From: Martensiomyces pterosporus
Taxonomy: Eukaryota; Kickxellomycota; Kickxellomycetes; Kickxellales; Kickxellaceae
Assembly: GCA_025201845.1 (NCBI GenBank)
Contig: MU603959.1
Span: forward strand, 66,972 to 130,971
Direction: 5' to 3'
DNA length: 64,000 nt
Part shown: positions 1-10,700 of the stretch, in pieces
Numbering within the stretch: position 1 is the first letter of the stretch
How the letters are laid out: every line of letters begins with the position of its first letter
Program-made: the position numbers and the translations under genes
Notes under the pieces: generated by a model
What the model was told of the DNA's origin: nothing
What the model saw: only the letters and a program-made list of their open reading frames with translations
Databases searched by the model: none

Positions 1-1155
1 TACCATGAGGAAGACGAAGAAGCAGAGGAGAGTGCTGCTGCTGCAAATTCCGCTCCAGCGTGGATGCAGAATGCCAGGAGCAGGTCTGCGGGTAGCTCAA
101 TCAAGCCGGGACGGGTTGTGCGGTTGCAGCTGGATAGTATCGGCAGTTTGCACTACACATCTGCGGGGTCGCTGCTGAATATCGAGGACTCGAACTCGCC
201 GGTCCTGGTCGTCAGCTTCCAACCCGACCAGCGCCTTGACGGCACCGCTGCCAGCAATGCAGCTAGCAGCAGCAGCGAGCGGCTGCCGAGCATCTCTGAT
301 TTTAATCGGCTGGACATGAATGCACCTTCTCAGCGCACACAGTGGTATGCACTCGAGGTCATTGACGAGGATGCCAGCGACGAGGAGACAAGCGATGGAG
401 AAGAGGATGGGGCGGCTAGTGACGGCGAATTGAGCGACGCCCATAGCGCCACCACCTCCAGCGTCTCGTCTACTGCTTCAAAGAAGCAGCCCTCAAACCG
501 TGAATACCAAAATGCCGATGAACATGACAGCCAGCAATCCGCAGATGAAGACGAAGATGAGGATGAAGATGAAGACGAATCCCTGGCCCGCTCTCTTGGC
601 ATTTCGTGCGCCATTGGCGAGAAAAGTGCCTCCAAGGAACAGACACCACCGCGGCGTGCCAGTGCACTGCAAGCGGACAGCACCCAGCGCAGTGATGTTG
701 ATGTGCTGTCATCAGCTGAGTATTTCCAGCCCATTGAGTTCCTAGCTAACGAGTGGAACTTGTGCACGCTGAGTCTTTTGGAGTACATGGTCAGGCTGGC
801 TGCCCTGGAGACGTGCGAGCAGCTGTCGCATCTTGAGGTGCCCGATGAGAAGCTGCGCCTGTATTTGCTGGATGCACCAGCAGCACCAGCAGCCACAGAC
901 CATTTCCCTGGCGCACAGTCGCTGAGGTCAACGCCCTACCGGCCAGCGGTTGCTTTTGGCGGCGGCATGGACGACGCGATGACGACGCCCAGCAGATATG
1001 CGCTGAGGTCGCCGCTCCAGCAGTACTCTGCAGCCTCAAGGCGCTCGGCCTCAGCCTCGGCCCTGGGAAGCCCCATCGCCCGGGCATCGCGCACCGGCGG
1101 CAACAGCTCGTCGGCGGTGTTTGAAACGCCTCGCCGAACACACAGCAAGGGATGA
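1..1155 (+). CDS. Acidic protein, 3' part; possible Yrb30-type Ran-binding protein
   Basis: The reading frame is open from the first base of the window, so the gene starts upstream and only about 384 C-terminal residues are present; the first ATG at 64 is not a credible start. The visible part has a small beta-rich stretch (KPGRVVRLQLDSIGSLHY), two strongly acidic patches (an Asp/Glu run near 540-585), then a conserved-looking helix block around 720-870 containing EWNLCTLSLLEYMVRLAALE and HLEVPDEKLRLYLLD. The tail is Ser/Ala/Arg-rich with possible SP/TP sites. The helix block reminds me of the C-terminus of fungal RanGTP-binding proteins of the Yrb30 type, but that is recall without an alignment. 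Those proteins act in nuclear transport. Otherwise it should be treated as an acidic protein of unknown function. Confidence 0.4.
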   Translation, partial: YHEEDEEAEESAAAANSAPAWMQNARSRSAGSSIKPGRVVRLQLDSIGSLHYTSAGSLLNIEDSNSPVLVVSFQPDQRLDGTAASNAASSSSERLPSISDFNRLDMNAPSQRTQWYALEVIDEDASDEETSDGEEDGAASDGELSDAHSATTSSVSSTASKKQPSNREYQNADEHDSQQSADEDEDEDEDEDESLARSLGISCAIGEKSASKEQTPPRRASALQADSTQRSDVDVLSSAEYFQPIEFLANEWNLCTLSLLEYMVRLAALETCEQLSHLEVPDEKLRLYLLDAPAAPAATDHFPGAQSLRSTPYRPAVAFGGGMDDAMTTPSRYALRSPLQQYSAASRRSASASALGSPIARASRTGGNSSSAVFETPRRTHSKG

Positions 1156-1552
1156 AGAAGGCGGGCTGGTGGATGCGTGATTGCTCCTGCAATTCGTGCA
1201 TGTGTCTGGCGACGATCCCTAAACCAGGCTCGCAAGGATGTAATCTATTTTTGCATCGCTCTTGCTGGCAGCCGGCGCGGCCTTGATTTCTACGCTCAGG
1301 CATGCAGCAGTGGAGATGCTGGCTGCTTGTTATTGTTAGTGCCATTGTTATGCCGCTTTGGCTGCCTGGGCGGGCAGCGGCGCCCTGTTGTCTATTCATC
1401 CATTCGTTCTCTCCACATTTCTCCCCTTTTTGGCGTCCTTACATCACCCACCCCTTCATTTTGTCATTATTTATTCGGAGCAGTCTCCACAACTATAATT
1501 TTTTTTCTGCCACCCGCTGCCACACCCCACGCCCAGCACATCCAAAAGAAAC
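1156..1552. promoter_or_regulatory. Intergenic region, promoter and leader of the downstream gene
   Basis: No gene is seen here. From about 1390 to 1545 the plus strand is pyrimidine-rich (repeated CTCC, TTTTTT and CCACCC runs) and ends in GAAACATG, the pattern seen before other plus-strand starts in this window. It probably holds the terminator of the upstream gene and the promoter and leader of the gene at 1553. Confidence 0.5.
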
Positions 1553-3436
1553 ATGTCCTTTTCAGATACACAGCACATGGCGATGCCCATGCCTGAGCCC
1601 GCGTCGGCTGGCCTGCAAGAGAACTACCCGCGGCGGTCGGTTCTCATCATGCCCGAGGGAGGCCAGGGCACGCCAGAGAGCAGCGCGATGCAGGCACGTC
1701 TCTTCAGGCACACGTCCATGCTCAGGGACAGGGACCTGTCGTTCAACGTGGTCAAGGACAGCGTGGCGAACGTGTCCGTGCCCGTGCCCGACGTCGTTGT
1801 GGAGAACTGCGCGCCGGTGTTTGAGGTCGGGTACTGGATGAACTTTGGCAATTTCACCTCGGTGCGCCAGCAGCACGAGCTGTACAAGGACCACGTGCGG
1901 ACGCTGAGCGTGTGGAACCTGCCTGTGGAGTCGCCGTATGGCGCGGACATCTCCGCGTGCCTGAACCTGGGCTGGCCCAACGTCACGCATGTCTCGCTGG
2001 AGTACAGCACCTGGGAGCCAGAGCCCAACAGACACAGCATTGCATGGCACAAGATTCTGTGCGAGTCGGATGCCTTCCCGTCCCTGGTCGACTACCGCGT
2101 CTGGCAGATGCTGCCCGCCCGGCTGGAGGTGTTTTCGATCCACAAGCTCAAGACCATCCAGGAGCGCAACCAGGCAACCGACATCATCGCCCAGGTGCCG
2201 GAGCTGCTCTCGCCCACGCCGGCTGTGCAGCAGTTCTACGAGCACCGCTGCAGGTACCTGGAGCACGTGGTCATGTCCATGGACTCGATGAACAAGGCGG
2301 AGACGTACACAAAGTACAAGTACCTGACGCTGGCGCTGGCCACGCCTGTGCTTGCGCCCCGCACGCTGACGATTGTCAACTGCAGGCTGAAGCACATCCG
2401 CGCGATTCTCAACTGCATCGACCGCAACGCCCTCGGCCTGCCCACCGCGCAGCTCCAGTACCAGCCCGGCGTCATGGAGCTCGGCAAGGGCCTGCAGCAC
2501 CTGCACCTCAAGATGGCCAGTCTGTACGACGAGCTCACTGGGCTGCCCATCTCCGCCGCGCGCTTCCCCGACCTCACCAGCCTCATCATCGAGCACTCGC
2601 CTGCGCTGGACAACTCGCTGCCCGACGGCGAGAAGTTTGGCCAGCTGTGGGACGCCAGATGGGTGGCGATGAAGCGGCTGCAGCTGCCGTTCTTCAGCGA
2701 CAGCCACGCTGCCCTCCTGCTCAAGTTCATGCCGAACCTCGAGATCCTGGCCATCCTCCCCACGCCCGGGTTCGAGGCTGGCGACGAGTACCCCGACATG
2801 CTCAGCGCGTCGACCATCGTCAGGCTTGCCACGCAGCTGCAGAGCCTGCGCCACTTCGAGGTCCGCTCGATGCTCAGAATCAAGGGCAAGAAGCCCTTCA
2901 ACCTGGCCGACCAGATCTCGCTCGCGCTCAAGAAGCCCCCGCTCGCCCAGCGGCCCGAGCTCAAGCTGTTTGCCGTCCCGTGCATCCACATGGACTTTGT
3001 CTCGGTCCTCAAGCTCCTGGTCTATCTGCCCGGCATCGAGCAGCTGGAGTTCCAGCTGGCCGACCAGTTCGCGCTGCCCCCAAACACCGCCGGCGCCAAG
3101 AGCCCGCAGCCCACAGCCAGACCCGCCAACCTCCCGATTGACACCGGCCGCTTCAACCCGAGCATTGCCCACAACCTCGAGGGCGCTGGGTGGGAGGAGG
3201 AGAAGAAGCGGTTTGCCGAGCACTTTGCTGCCAAGCCGCACCCGCTGCAGTCCATCATCATCACCGGATACCACCCTGACCTGCACTCGGCCTCGGTCAC
3301 CGAGTTCCTTGGCCTGTTCCCCGACCTGGAGGCGCTCGCGTTCCGCTCAATCAGCCGCGAGGACCACGACAACATCGACCAGCTCGCCGGCGTCCTCACT
3401 GCGCTGAACCCCGAGCTCGACGTCGCCATCATCTAG
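1553..3436 (+). CDS. Leucine-rich protein of unknown function (F-box/LRR-like without an evident F-box)
   Basis: An intron-free 627-residue protein. The start ATG has a good context (GAAACATGTC) right after a pyrimidine-rich leader. I do not recognise it as a named gene. From about residue 95 to the end it alternates short beta-like and helical leucine-rich segments: VRTLSVWNLPV, LTIVNCRLKHIRAIL, LQHLHLKMASLYDEL, FPDLTSLIIEHSPAL, LEILAILPTP, LRHFEVRSML, LEALAFRSI. This is the irregular periodicity of degenerate LRR proteins that often occur as F-box family members in fungi. No F-box helix bundle is visible at the N-terminus, so a role in a ubiquitin ligase is only a possibility. Codon use is markedly C/G-ending, more than in its neighbours, which may point to good expression. 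It converges on MRC1, with a 169-base gap. Confidence 0.8.
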   Translation: MSFSDTQHMAMPMPEPASAGLQENYPRRSVLIMPEGGQGTPESSAMQARLFRHTSMLRDRDLSFNVVKDSVANVSVPVPDVVVENCAPVFEVGYWMNFGNFTSVRQQHELYKDHVRTLSVWNLPVESPYGADISACLNLGWPNVTHVSLEYSTWEPEPNRHSIAWHKILCESDAFPSLVDYRVWQMLPARLEVFSIHKLKTIQERNQATDIIAQVPELLSPTPAVQQFYEHRCRYLEHVVMSMDSMNKAETYTKYKYLTLALATPVLAPRTLTIVNCRLKHIRAILNCIDRNALGLPTAQLQYQPGVMELGKGLQHLHLKMASLYDELTGLPISAARFPDLTSLIIEHSPALDNSLPDGEKFGQLWDARWVAMKRLQLPFFSDSHAALLLKFMPNLEILAILPTPGFEAGDEYPDMLSASTIVRLATQLQSLRHFEVRSMLRIKGKKPFNLADQISLALKKPPLAQRPELKLFAVPCIHMDFVSVLKLLVYLPGIEQLEFQLADQFALPPNTAGAKSPQPTARPANLPIDTGRFNPSIAHNLEGAGWEEEKKRFAEHFAAKPHPLQSIIITGYHPDLHSASVTEFLGLFPDLEALAFRSISREDHDNIDQLAGVLTALNPELDVAII

Positions 3437-3605
3437 CCGCTGCCACCGCCCCCAGCGACTACCCGCTGCCTGTCTGCCTGCAATCCGCTACATGTGCCTG
3501 GCCACCCTGTTCCATCTCTTTTCTTGTCTTTTGCTTTTTGTTCCTTTTCTACATCCAATATTAATGTCTTCTTGGTGCTGAAAACAAACGCACTGCCACT
3601 TGAGC

Positions 3606-6600
3606 CTACTTCTTTGAGATGTTGGATCGCTTGGTGCCGGCAGCGGGGAACAGAGATGACCCTGGCCTCTTTGCCAGCGACGCTGTATGGCGCGGCGCCA
3701 ACGGCGGCAGGCTCCTGCCTGTATTGGCGGCGCTCGACGCAGCGCCATTGGCGAGCAGAGTCTTGCGTCTGACGATGAGCTTCTCAACCGACATGGACGA
3801 GAACAGATCCGCCTCCGCGCCGTCGTCCTGGGATGAGAAGGGTGCTCCTGCGCCTGGCTGCGCGCTATTTGCGCGGCTAACAAGCCGGCTGGTGCCTGCA
3901 CTGACATAATTGCCGCCGCCGGCCTGATCGTCGCTGTCCATATCTTCGACATCGCTCTCGACACGCCGTCTGGGCCGCGCCAGCTGCTGCTGAACGGCGG
4001 CTGTAATGCCGCTGTCGTCAATCTCCTCCTCAAGCTCATACACGTCCTCGCCAGGAAACAGCTCGTCTGCATCGCTGTCAGCCAGATTGCTGCCCGCCGA
4101 CCCATTGCTGGCCGTGTTTGGCGGCCGCATCAAGGCTGCTTGCGCGAATGCGGCTGTTTTGGGGTTCTTTGCGATCTCGGCCAAGTTTGTGTCGTGGATC
4201 TCCCTCGCAAGCAGCTTGCGCCGCTGTCTCAGCCGCTCCTCCATCCTCTCGGCCCTCGACTGCCTGTCGTTGAAGTCCTCCGCGTCGTCCAGTGAGAAGC
4301 CGTCCTTGCCCCTGCTGACGCGGTTGAGCAGGCTGCCCGTGGTGATGTCCTTGAAGAGATTTTGGATGTCCTTCTCGTCCTTGTCAAAGTCCTGCTGCCG
4401 GTGCAGGTCGCGGATCGCCTCGTCGCCCTCCTCGTCGTCGACGACGTCGTTGCTGATCATCGGGTCAGCCAGCAGGGCTGCCTCCTCCTCGTCAGAGTCC
4501 ATGTCCAGATCATCGTCCTCGTCGTCATCTGACGCATGCGCTGCCTTGGGCTTGAGGTTGTCGCTGCCCCAGTTGAACTTGCGGTGCTTGACCGCATTGG
4601 CATCCATGTCAGAGTCAGAGCTCTCGCCTTCTTCGGCCTCGGCGTCAACGAATTCGGATCGCTTCAGACGAGTCTTTGCCTTGGGCTTCTGGATGGCAGG
4701 TTGCTGCTCGCCGCGCCTTACTAGTCGACCGGGCCTGCGTGGTTGCTGGACCACGCCTTCACTCGTGGGCATTTGCTGGGCATAGCCATCCTCCTCGTTG
4801 GACTCGGCTCCCTCAAATTGCTGCCGCTGCTGGCTCAGCGCTGCAGCCACAGCGCCGTCGCCGCCACCAGATTCCCGCTGGCTGTCGGGCTCTAGCGCAT
4901 GTCTGACCATAGAGGGCAAAGCAGATGCCTCGGAGCCGTCCTCAGCAGTCGCCATAGTAGGCATAGTCGCTTGGGTGAGCTGCGTAGGCTGTGTCTCTTG
5001 TCCCTCAGGTCCCGTGCCAAGAGCCAGTGGGTCCTGAGACGGGTCAAACACGAGCGATCTCTGGCTTAGCATGAACGAGTCAATTGCCGCAGTGCTGGGC
5101 TGTTGCGACGCATCCGCGGGTGTCAGCAATAGCGAGTCCTGCGTTCCACCCTGCTCGCCAGTCGGGGAGAACAAATACGAGAGGTCCTGGGACGCAGGTA
5201 TTGGGTTCTCGCACTGGTCTGATGCGCCAGCGGCCGAAGGCGGCTTGGTTTTCTCGGGGGAGCTGGCGTAGTTTTGTGTCTGCTTGGATACCCGCTTGGC
5301 AATTGGCATCTTGAACTTGCTCATAAAGCTCGCAATTTTCTCCGTGGTGGCCTGGGCTGACTGTGAATCGCCCGTGCCGCTTTTGCTCTGGGCGCTGGAT
5401 TTGCGGTCGGCTCCGCCATCTTCGTCCTCGTCCTCGTCTTCGTCATCAGATATGACAGCCGTTCGGCGGCTGCTGTGGTGCCTAGGGCCAAGCTCGCCGG
5501 CATGGCCGGAGTCAGATCCAGCCATGCTCTCGTCCTCACTGGCGCCCGCGCTCTCATCTCCGCCGTCCTCACTATCCTCGGCGTCCTCGCCTTCATCTAC
5601 GTCACCTTGAGATTCAACTCCTGGTTTTGCGTCGCTTCTCTCGCCCAATGGACCGCCTTTCCGCGCCTTTGACGACTCGTCGTTGTCTGCATCTGTGTGG
5701 TGGACCGCATATAGCAGTGCACTGTTTAGTTCCTTGAGCGCACGGGGCCCATCCGTTCTCTTCATTGTTGAGGTGTTTGCAAGTCGATCGATGGCGTGCA
5801 TGGGCTGAGATCCATAAACGAGAATCGCCTCTAGATTGCCCCTTCCCATTGCTGCCGGCTGCGATGGTTTACGCACCCTTGGCTGCGAAACAACGTCTGC
5901 AGCTGCTGCTGTTGCGGTGGGCTCGTTCTCATCGACAATTTCCACATCGTACTCGTCAGAATCCGACGCATAGTGGAAGATCTTTGGCTGTGCTACCGAC
6001 TGCCCCACTTGCTGCGTCAATGACTGCGTCGTTGACGCTCTTGTGGGCAGCGTGGAGTCGCTTGGCCGTTTGCGTGCATCGAATCGCTCAAAAAAGTCAG
6101 ACAGTGTCAGTCTGCGTGTGAAATCTGCTGGGTCAATAATGACGGCTGTTTCCCGAACAAGTCGCTCAGTCTCTTGCTGTATCTTCGCCATGGCTGCTTT
6201 TGACGCTGCCCGGGGTTTGCGGGGGGCCCTTTCGGATGCGCTATTCTTGGCTCTGGCCTTCTTTTTCGCACCAGTTGCAGCGTCGCTGTCCGTGCTATAT
6301 TCGTTGGAGCTGTCTGATTCATTCCGGTCAGCCTTTGCGATGGTCGCTTGTTTGGCCGGATTCTTCCTGAGGCGATTAACCACAGTTGATGGAGGCCTGT
6401 CTTTCCGCACAGGACCTGCACCTGCGTCTGTATCAGAGTCAGAGTCAGAGTCAGAGTCAGAATCTATGCGGAGGCTGGGCCTTACAGGGCGTTGGCTGTC
6501 TAATACTTCATCAGCGTCCGAGTCGCCTTCATCTAACTCCCTTGTTGTTGCAGCGTTCTTGCCTCGAGAGGCCACTAGCCGCAATAGGGCGCTTCTAGCC

Positions 6601-6995
6601 GACTCCTTACTCTGACCAAGGCCAGATGAACCTGGAGCTGTGGTCTGTTCATTCTCGTGGGCGGCAGCACTAGTCGGGAGCCCATTCGCGGCAATGCCAT
6701 CTTTTTCGTCATCGCTGCTGCTGCCATCGTCCTCATCGTCTGACTGGAGCAGCTGCGCCAAGGGATCAAACTTGCTCGCCTGCTTCGCCTGTGTGCCCTC
6801 CTTCTCGTTAGCCAAGGCGCTGCCAGCATCTATGCAGGCCACCTCAGCGGTATCGGCTTGCTCCAAGGCAGGCAAAAGCGTAGTTGAGGAGAGATTGAAG
6901 CCTGTTCCCAGCGCCGCTGCACCAGTCTCTGGCCCAGTGGTCTCGCCGGCGACGTCCATGGGCTGGGCTACACTTGCCGTCGCTTCGCTCGTCAT
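3606..6995 (-). CDS. MRC1: Mrc1/claspin-type replication checkpoint mediator
   Basis: The frame stays open further upstream, but the first ATG with a normal N-terminus (MTSEATASV) is at 6995, giving about 1129 residues. The diagnostic part is the Mrc1-like domain in the C-terminal third: FDKDEKDIQNLFKDITTGSL, then an acidic stretch, a helix RAERMEERLRQRRKLLAREI and IAKNPKTAAFAQAAL. This is the family signature of a phospho-regulated adaptor that travels with the replisome and passes Mec1/ATR signals to the effector kinase. Most of the protein is predicted disordered, acidic and Ser-rich, including an (SD)n run near 6430-6465. SQ and TQ sites lie in the middle (for example GTQDSLL, TQSLTQQ, KQTQNY), as expected of an ATR/Mec1 target. 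It diverges from the Zn2Cys6 gene across a 728-base promoter region. The domain call is firm; checkpoint function is by family. Confidence 0.85.
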   Translation of the reverse strand: MTSEATASVAQPMDVAGETTGPETGAAALGTGFNLSSTTLLPALEQADTAEVACIDAGSALANEKEGTQAKQASKFDPLAQLLQSDDEDDGSSSDDEKDGIAANGLPTSAAAHENEQTTAPGSSGLGQSKESARSALLRLVASRGKNAATTRELDEGDSDADEVLDSQRPVRPSLRIDSDSDSDSDSDTDAGAGPVRKDRPPSTVVNRLRKNPAKQATIAKADRNESDSSNEYSTDSDAATGAKKKARAKNSASERAPRKPRAASKAAMAKIQQETERLVRETAVIIDPADFTRRLTLSDFFERFDARKRPSDSTLPTRASTTQSLTQQVGQSVAQPKIFHYASDSDEYDVEIVDENEPTATAAAADVVSQPRVRKPSQPAAMGRGNLEAILVYGSQPMHAIDRLANTSTMKRTDGPRALKELNSALLYAVHHTDADNDESSKARKGGPLGERSDAKPGVESQGDVDEGEDAEDSEDGGDESAGASEDESMAGSDSGHAGELGPRHHSSRRTAVISDDEDEDEDEDGGADRKSSAQSKSGTGDSQSAQATTEKIASFMSKFKMPIAKRVSKQTQNYASSPEKTKPPSAAGASDQCENPIPASQDLSYLFSPTGEQGGTQDSLLLTPADASQQPSTAAIDSFMLSQRSLVFDPSQDPLALGTGPEGQETQPTQLTQATMPTMATAEDGSEASALPSMVRHALEPDSQRESGGGDGAVAAALSQQRQQFEGAESNEEDGYAQQMPTSEGVVQQPRRPGRLVRRGEQQPAIQKPKAKTRLKRSEFVDAEAEEGESSDSDMDANAVKHRKFNWGSDNLKPKAAHASDDDEDDDLDMDSDEEEAALLADPMISNDVVDDEEGDEAIRDLHRQQDFDKDEKDIQNLFKDITTGSLLNRVSRGKDGFSLDDAEDFNDRQSRAERMEERLRQRRKLLAREIHDTNLAEIAKNPKTAAFAQAALMRPPNTASNGSAGSNLADSDADELFPGEDVYELEEEIDDSGITAAVQQQLARPRRRVESDVEDMDSDDQAGGGNYVSAGTSRLVSRANSAQPGAGAPFSSQDDGAEADLFSSMSVEKLIVRRKTLLANGAASSAANTGRSLPPLAPRHTASLAKRPGSSLFPAAGTKRSNISKK

Positions 6996-7723
6996 TTGCG
7001 ACAACTGCAATGGTGGGTATAACAAGAACAAGATGTGAAGCTTTAGTCGCCTTCGCAAAGAAAGGAAGGGCGGCCAGCCACTGCTGCTCCGCGCAAGAAC
7101 GCCCAAAGCGAAATCGCGTCAACAAACCGCGCCCAGCCTCCTCCATCAAGCGCGTTTCTTTCGTGCACCAACCACCCGCGCCGCGCCATTGGCTGTACTG
7201 GCAGCAGCATCCCGTGACCAAGTGGCGACTCGCAAGCCGATCGAGTCGAGCCTCCAGCATCACATGCTGCAAGGCAGCCGGCCAATCGGCAGGGCTTGGC
7301 AGCCAACAGATAACACAACAGATAACGCCAGCGGCTGTATTACTTTCTATCCACCTTTGGAATGCCCCCAACGAGCAGACAGCACCCTTGCGCGCGGCCT
7401 TAAACTTCAAGCCTCAAATCCACATTGCTTCATACTCCTAGGTGGTAAGGGCAAAATGAAAATCCGCCTGTGTGCGCCCATCCGGTGCTGCTATTCTGCG
7501 CCCACCCTTTTTCCAGGCATTTCAATGACCTGACATAAGGAAGAAGACACCTTTCCTTCTGATTTTGCTTGCCCGCGCTCTTTATTTTTTTTTCACTACT
7601 CGCAATTTCGACGCTTATAATATCAATATTGCTTCTGGGTTTCCCACGCATATTCAGCTGATTTGTATTTGGCCGCAGGCACCTTTCTCTTTGCGAATTT
7701 GCTTTTCTTTTTTGCTTCGAAAC
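6996..7723. promoter_or_regulatory. Bidirectional promoter between MRC1 and the Zn2Cys6 factor
   Basis: No gene is seen in these 728 bases, which separate two divergent starts. The side near the Zn2Cys6 gene (7540-7720) is pyrimidine-rich on the plus strand and forms its leader; the frame is open through it but has no ATG before 7724. The MRC1 side holds the possible G1/S-type elements listed separately. Confidence 0.55.
7151..7165 (-). promoter_or_regulatory. Possible MCB/SCB-like G1/S elements upstream of MRC1
   Basis: Read on the MRC1 strand, the block contains CACGAAA (7159-7165, the yeast SCB core) followed at once by AAACGCG (7151-7157, close to the MCB core ACGCG). It lies about 160 bases upstream of the MRC1 ATG. 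In yeasts, genes for S-phase proteins are often driven through such sites by SBF/MBF. The match is short and may be chance. Confidence 0.3.
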
Positions 7724-10700
7724 ATGTCGCTGCCCGGTTTGCCCGCCACGAGCACCGCTGATTTGAAGCCAACACTGGCGACGCTTGCTGCGACGGCTGT
7801 CCAGGCCAACAAAAGGGACGGTGGCAGCGGCAGCAGCACAGGCACTCAGCCAGTCAGGGTAATGCTTTCTTGCGACAGCTGCCGGCGCAAGAAAATTCGG
7901 TGCAATGGCGGCAAGCCTGCCTGCGACAGTTGCATGAAAAACGGGGGGGACTGCCACTATTCGCCTGTGGGACCGCGAAAGAAGCCTCGAAAGACACCAA
8001 GCACCAATGCCAGCGCGACTTCACCAAGCGGCTCAAAGTTTCGGTCGAGCAGCGTTGCAGCTGACCAGGCCACACCAAGGCATAGGGCCAAGCGCCGTGC
8101 ATCCATGCAGGGCTCGGACGACAACGAGTCTGCGTCCAGCATGTATGGCCATGATGCCACGGCAGGGCTGGGAAGCGTTAGCCACATCATGCTGGAGCGG
8201 GTGAAGGAAGCCGACGTGCTGGAGCTTCCTCAAGCCGGGGTGGCGGGCGCTGGAGATGCTGGCCATGGGCAGCAGAACCAGCCGCCGGTCATGGAGATGC
8301 TCCGACTGCAGACTCAGATCTCGGGGCTGGTTGACCAGCTGCGCAACATCACTATCAGGGCCTCGGGGCTCACACCAGCCGGCACGCCGCTCATGTCGCC
8401 TGTTATCCTGTCTTCAGCCGAGCATCCACCCGAGTGCTCGAAGGGCAGCGCTGCACAGGGCGACACAGGCACGGTTGCTAGCTTCTCACAGAGCTTCCAT
8501 CAGCAGCATTCCCAGCAGGACGGCCGCGCCCAGGCCGGGTATTCTGCAAGCGGCGGCATCTCACGCGGTGGCCTGGCGTCGCTACAGCAAGGCGCTTCTT
8601 CTATGCCCACCGCTGCTATGAGCATGCTGTCGCCTTCTCCAACCATGGGCGACGCTGGTGCAGGCGACTGCAACCCAAGGTGCGACGACCTCCACATATC
8701 CAAGGCCGAGCACTCGCGCGGCATTAGCGTGTCGCGGGACCTCATCAACCACCTCATTTCCGTGTACTTCCAGTACTGCCATCCGTCGGAGACTGGAATG
8801 CACCCGATCGAGCTGTACAAGGACCGGCTACAGCGTGCCCAGGTGAGCGAGCCCTTCCTCCTCTCCGTCCTCGCCGTTGCCAGCCGGCTATCCGACGACC
8901 CGCGTGTGAAGCGGGAGCCTGCATATCTGGCCGGACACGACTTCTTCGAGCGGGTCACACGCGGCCTTATGATGGATGTCCTGGAGCGCGACTGCGTCGA
9001 AAACATGCTTACGCTGAATAACCTGGCTGTGTATGCTGTCGGCCTGCCTGTTGCGAACCGCGGATGGTACTTTTCGGGCCTCTCGATGCGAATGGCCACG
9101 CAGATGTCGCTGCAAAAAGTCGATGCCCCTGGCCGCATGCCCGGCGCATCGATGATGAGCGGGCCGGGCATTGAGTCTGCGAGGCGCGCGTTCTGGAACA
9201 CGCTGCTCCTAGAGGCCCTGGCGAGCTTTGCTAGCGGTGAGCCTCCACCGATCACTATCCAGGACATCCACGTCGCCGAGCCCTATGACGACCCGGACAT
9301 CCTGGAAGACGAGGATCCCAGCCGGGGCTCGCCAGACATCACGACTCACGACAGCCGAAGCAGCACTGCGTCACAGTCGGCTGCTGCCAGCGCCAACGAC
9401 CTTGGCGCGAGCGCTGGGATGAGAGGCAGCAGTAGCGGCGCTGGGGGCGCCGGCGGAGGCAAGAGCAGCCCACCCAATGTGTGCGCGTACATCTCGCAGC
9501 TTGCCATGCTTCTTATTCGCGTCGCCCGCCTTAACGGCAACCGCCACCCGGAGTCGGCCCAGTTCAGCCCCGAATATGCTGCATTGCACACGGAGATGGT
9601 GGCCTGGTATCACGGGCTGCCGGACAGCATGCAAATCAAGCCCACGGTAGCCAAAGACGAGATCCAGAGAGACCCGCAGCTCTTCGCAGCAAAGATGTTC
9701 ATCCACTGCCACTACCACGCGGCAATCATTGCTCTTCACCAGCCCCGAGTAGACCTTGTTCGTGTAGAGTCAGCAGGCGGGCTGAGTAGCTTCTCTAACC
9801 GCAGCGACGGTGTGGCTGGCAGCGAGGACCAAAGCCAAGGCATGGGCGGGCGGTACACTAACAGCAGCGGCATGCAGTGCAGCCATGGACCCACAGAGTC
9901 CGACCAGCAGTGGACGCACCTGGCGCAGCAGCAGTGCCTCACTGCAGCGTGCACCATGACCGAGCTCTTGACGCTGGCTCGCAACCTGGACGTCAGATAC
10001 CACATCGTGACGTTTGGATTCGCTGTATTTATGGCTGGCGTCGTGCATGTGGGCGCAGTTGCATGCACGCCCAAGGACTCGAATGAGCGCCAGTACAGCA
10101 TCAACTGCGTCAAGGAGCACGTCAAGTGCCTTGATCGGCTGGGCAAGTACTTTGCATTCCACTTTATAATGGCCAAGCACATCCGCGCTCAGCTGCAGAC
10201 GATAGAGGCGATGGAGCTAAGGCGCCAGAAGGAAGCTGTTGCTGCACTGGCCTCGGCCGCTGCCGCATCCTCTGCCTCCTCGAGCGCTGCCTTGAACCCG
10301 GGCGTGCTGGGCGTTGCCTCGAGGTCGCAGGCCGCGTCTGCAATGCCATTCGATTACTCTGCGGCGCTGCAGAACCCAGCACGGCTACAGAGCAGCAGCG
10401 GCATGCCGGCTGCGTTTCAGAGCATGGGCTTTGCTGGCATGGGTCTGGATATGCGCCTGCTGGGCGCCAACGGCGGCGGTATCATGGGTGCGCCCAGCGG
10501 CGCAGGTGCAGAGAGCCCATGGATGAACCATGCTGCTGCCTCGCCTGGTGTAAATGGGACTGCAATGGCCAGTGTTGCAACGCCAAACAGCAGCACCTCG
10601 ATGGACGTGTTCTTTGGGCTACTCAACTCACCGCAGCAGCAGTACTCACAGGCACCCGCACCCGCTATCTCAGCCGAGCCAACAACAAACTCCACACCGA

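Noticed and set aside
1562..3286. 574-codon antisense frame, and 409-codon frame at 1912-3141, inside the leucine-rich gene
   Set aside because: Shadow frames caused by the strong third-position GC bias of the sense gene; composition is Arg/Ala/Gln/His-rich and no domain is seen.
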